Position numbers and translations under genes: made by a program. Source: Biomphalaria glabrata (Eukaryota; Mollusca; Gastropoda; Planorbidae). From it: a stretch of DNA of 64,000 bases. This document shows positions 61,634-64,000 of the stretch, one piece after another. Within the stretch, counting starts at the first letter, position 1. Each line of letters begins with the position of its first letter. Under the pieces are notes generated by a model. The model had not been told where the DNA came from. It made no database searches and saw only the letters and a program-made list of their open reading frames with translations. Location: contig NC_074712.1 of NCBI RefSeq assembly GCF_947242115.1, positions 18,256,666 to 18,320,665 of the forward strand. Direction: 5' to 3'.

Positions 61634-61783
61634 ATGGCGGGTGTTCTAATTGGTAAGAAGTGGCGAGATTTTTTTGAAAGAAATACTCATTTACCTCCAG
61701 CTTTTGATAGAGAGCAAGCAGCACACGACTTAAGCATACCAGTTTGCATCTCTGTTAAGTCTTTAGATGGACTCGTAAAGCAT
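61634..61783 (+). CDS. First coding exon of an unrecognised gene
   Basis: ATG in a good context (AACATGGCGG) opens 50 codons that end at a strong donor (CAT/GTAAGT): MAGVLIGKKWRDFF, then ERNTHLPPAFDREQAAHD and LSIPVCISVKSLDGLVKH. The codon pattern and the clean donor make a real exon likely. It is hydrophilic, with no signal peptide or membrane segment. I do not recognise the family. The rest lies beyond an intron of at least 2.2 kb, outside the window. Divergent from IFT140. Confidence 0.6.
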
Positions 61784-62230
61784 GTAAGTTTCATTATTAA
61801 ACGAAATTAAAATTTGTTTTAGTTTTTCATTAACTGTCGTGTCTCAACTTGTATCAAAATTAAATGTTAAATGTTAACAAGAATAAAGAATTATATTATA
61901 ATATATCTAGACCTAGATCTATATTTTTTATGTCTAAATTGACACTAAACAGTGGATTTTATAAGTAATTTTATTTATTAGATTATATTACTTGAGAAAA
62001 TATAATATATATACATGGTCGTTGATTTTTTGTTTCTTGCTGTTTCTATAAATTTAATATTTTTATTACTGGTTTTATATTTTTAATTATTACTTTTAGC
62101 AGTTTACATTATTTATAAAAAAAAAATGTAAACACAGATTAGAACAAATTTATGATTGATAACTCTTGGCATAAATATGATTTAACTTGTAAGTTTCTGG
62201 ATATTTCTTCACATGAAAGAATAGTATGTC

Positions 62231-62372
62231 CTGGCTGGTTAGTCATGTGGTATGTGCTATCCTGCAGTAAGGATTTCGTTTTAAATTAACTAGAAAAAAA
62301 TATTTTAAAATAAAAAACCTACATGGCCCTGCTGCAGGACAGCAAGCACATACCACATGACCAACCAGCCAG
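62231..62372. repeat. Inverted repeat, two SINE-like heads facing each other
   Basis: Left arm CTGGCTGGTTAGTCATGTGG and its continuation to about 62267 pair with the right arm about 62332-62372 (CCACATGACCAACCAGCCAG) with few mismatches, around a roughly 65 bp AT-rich centre. The arms resemble the head of the SINE family at 19203 (GGTCGTGCGGTTTGTGC), so two opposed SINE heads or a small MITE are both possible. Confidence 0.65.
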
Positions 62373-63929
62373 TATTAACAAATAGTGACATAATCCATAA
62401 ACATGCACACACTTGTACACACACACTTATTAATTAGACTAATTAAGTAAAAAATATCCTATAGTAATAATAATGGAAATTTAGAAAGAGAAATACAGAA
62501 TTTAAAAAAAAAGAAAACATTTCCTCTCTTATTTTGTTATCTATTCCCTCTAAATGATTCATTTAATCTTTTGTGGACCACACACTTTGTAATAAAAAAC
62601 AACAATTCAATGAGTCAAATGTTACTGGCATGACTGAAAGTATCACCAGGTCACTGGAGGCATTATTTTAACATGTGCATGTTTTAGTTTAGTTTCCTTT
62701 GAAATAAAATAAAAATTATTAAAATGCTTTAACATAAGCTTTTTTTGTATAAAGTAGAAAATAATCATTTTTGTATTTGCTAGACAACTATTGTTGAACA
62801 TTTAAGACAAAATATATACATTTTGGGCTGGCATTTAATTAATTATTACATGCCAGCTCAAATCTCCAGAGTATGGTCAAGATGATAGTAATCAGGATTA
62901 ATCTTTTAACCTGGAACAACCATGACAATAGTATGAAGCATTTATCACACTGCAAGGCAGCCATTCATATTTAAACTCTGAAGAAATATTAATCATATTT
63001 TCTTATCATTATTAGCTTGAAACCATAATTAAATTTTTCAAAGTTAATTCTTTGTCTCCATAACGCTTTTCTCAGCCTTGATTTGACCAGGCCTTAGTCA
63101 GTGCTTTTTAATTTGAAAAAAATATTTCTCCCATATATATTTTTATTTGCTTGAAACTTTATCATGAATATAGTATTGTTATAACCTAGCCATGCACACC
63201 ACCATCCAAGAAAGTGCAGAAGGTGCTCACTATTAGTGATTAGACTAGGAAGGATGTTGACATTAGAGAAGAGAGAACAATTGCTCATGGCAGATGTCCT
63301 ATGTGTTAGTCATGTCTCTATGTACATAAAATCTATGTCTTGTTGAGTTGCCTCCCTTCAGTTATTACAGTATGCTTAAGTCCATGCGCTGAGTATATTT
63401 TCATTAATAATATGAAAATAATTTTTTTGCCTTATAAATATTAATTTGCGTTTAAGAGTGAAAAATATGAATTCCACTTCTCTAGAGTCAATGAGTTAAC
63501 AATACTTTGAATGAGGGCTAGTCAGCTTTTTAAAATTTTTATTATATTTATGTCTAGAAATCCATGCTATGCACAAAATTTATTATCACTATTTGGATGC
63601 TAGTTTTTATTTTTTAATTTGACATCATCCATCCCAGTGGCACTGCCGCCCAAGGACTTTCCCTGGCTTTCTCTAGCATATCTTCTATTCAGATTAATCT
63701 TGGGCTTTACATCTCCATGCTCAGAGTCTTAGCTGTTGGTTTGTTTTATTTTGACAAAATTGTTTTAAAAAAGTAATTCTCTTTAGTACAATTAAAATAG
63801 TTATTGCCCTTGCTATATTTCCTACCTTATTTTAATACCAAGGAGAATAACTAGCCTTTAACCATAAGCATTTATATTTTATCCCAATACCCTAGTAGCC
63901 TATATATCTTTTAAAGTTAAATAAAAGAT

Positions 63930-64000
63930 TTTAGTAAATAATAATAATAATGATATTTATTATCCATAAGGAAATTTGTCTTACCATTTGTGCATTACAC
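63930..64000. repeat. Repeat end at the window edge
   Basis: An AATAAT run followed by TATTTATTATCCATAAGGAA and TTTGTCTTACCATTTG, which looks like the end of a dispersed element; the rest is beyond the window. Confidence 0.3.

Larger units (their letters stand above)
61784..64000 (+). other. First intron of the unrecognised gene (partial)
   Basis: AT-rich; no further exon recognised. Contains the inverted repeat at 62231-62372 and, at the window's edge, a repeat-like end. Confidence 0.45.

Noticed and set aside
1-64000. CRISPR array, operon or other prokaryotic system
   Set aside because: Spliced animal genes and metazoan retroposons throughout; tandem repeats here lack the regular repeat-spacer pattern.

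Overview
The window is animal nuclear DNA, most likely from a pulmonate gastropod. It is strongly AT-rich, has short exons in long introns with GT-AG junctions, and is crowded with tRNA-derived SINEs, LINE tails and TCTAGATCT-type low-complexity DNA. The planorbid-snail assignment rests on this texture and on memory of such genomes; no search was run.

Five genes are supported. (1) Serine hydroxymethyltransferase, + strand, 2793-7429, seven coding exons, 465 residues, apparently complete. (2) Mitochondrial ribosomal protein bL12m (MRPL12), - strand, 11754-17073, four exons; the first, presequence-bearing exon was not found. (3) A PAQR3-like seven-membrane-segment protein, + strand, 31472-37144, six coding exons, 334 residues. 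(4) IFT140, the intraflagellar transport complex A subunit, - strand, 58618-40380, 30 coding exons that join in phase to 1490 residues. (5) The first coding exon of an unrecognised gene, + strand, 61634-61783, running out of the window. SHMT and MRPL12 converge, as do PAQR3 and IFT140; IFT140 and the last gene diverge from a shared 3 kb intergenic region. That region carries a perfect RFX X-box on the IFT140 side and an ETS-type CCGGAAGT motif next to each gene.

The 14 kb between MRPL12 and PAQR3 (17.1-31.0 kb) is a transposon cluster. From left to right it holds a tRNA-type SINE, a roughly 100 bp tandem satellite split by a SINE, a TTAA-flanked piggyBac-like element whose interior is triplicated in about 410 bp units, a SINE split by a LINE tail, a LINE split by a Ty3-type LTR element, AT-rich DNA, and a LINE copy with an inverted 5' block. 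A composite repeat with an antisense tRNA-like core recurs at least seven times between 0.8 and 33.7 kb. Two pieces of what may be one LINE family lie antisense in two IFT140 introns, and the 3' tail of one looks identical to the tail nested at 22.8-23.0 kb, which suggests recent activity. A hAT-like MITE and a SINE sit between the divergent IFT140 and unknown-gene promoters.

The genes do not form a pathway: one-carbon metabolism, mitochondrial translation, Golgi/Raf-type signalling and cilium assembly are neighbours by position only. I found no clearly undescribed system. The most interesting items are the X-box with its predicted IFT140 leader exon, the triplicated piggyBac-like element, the composite repeat family, and the LINE copy with a twin-priming-like inversion.
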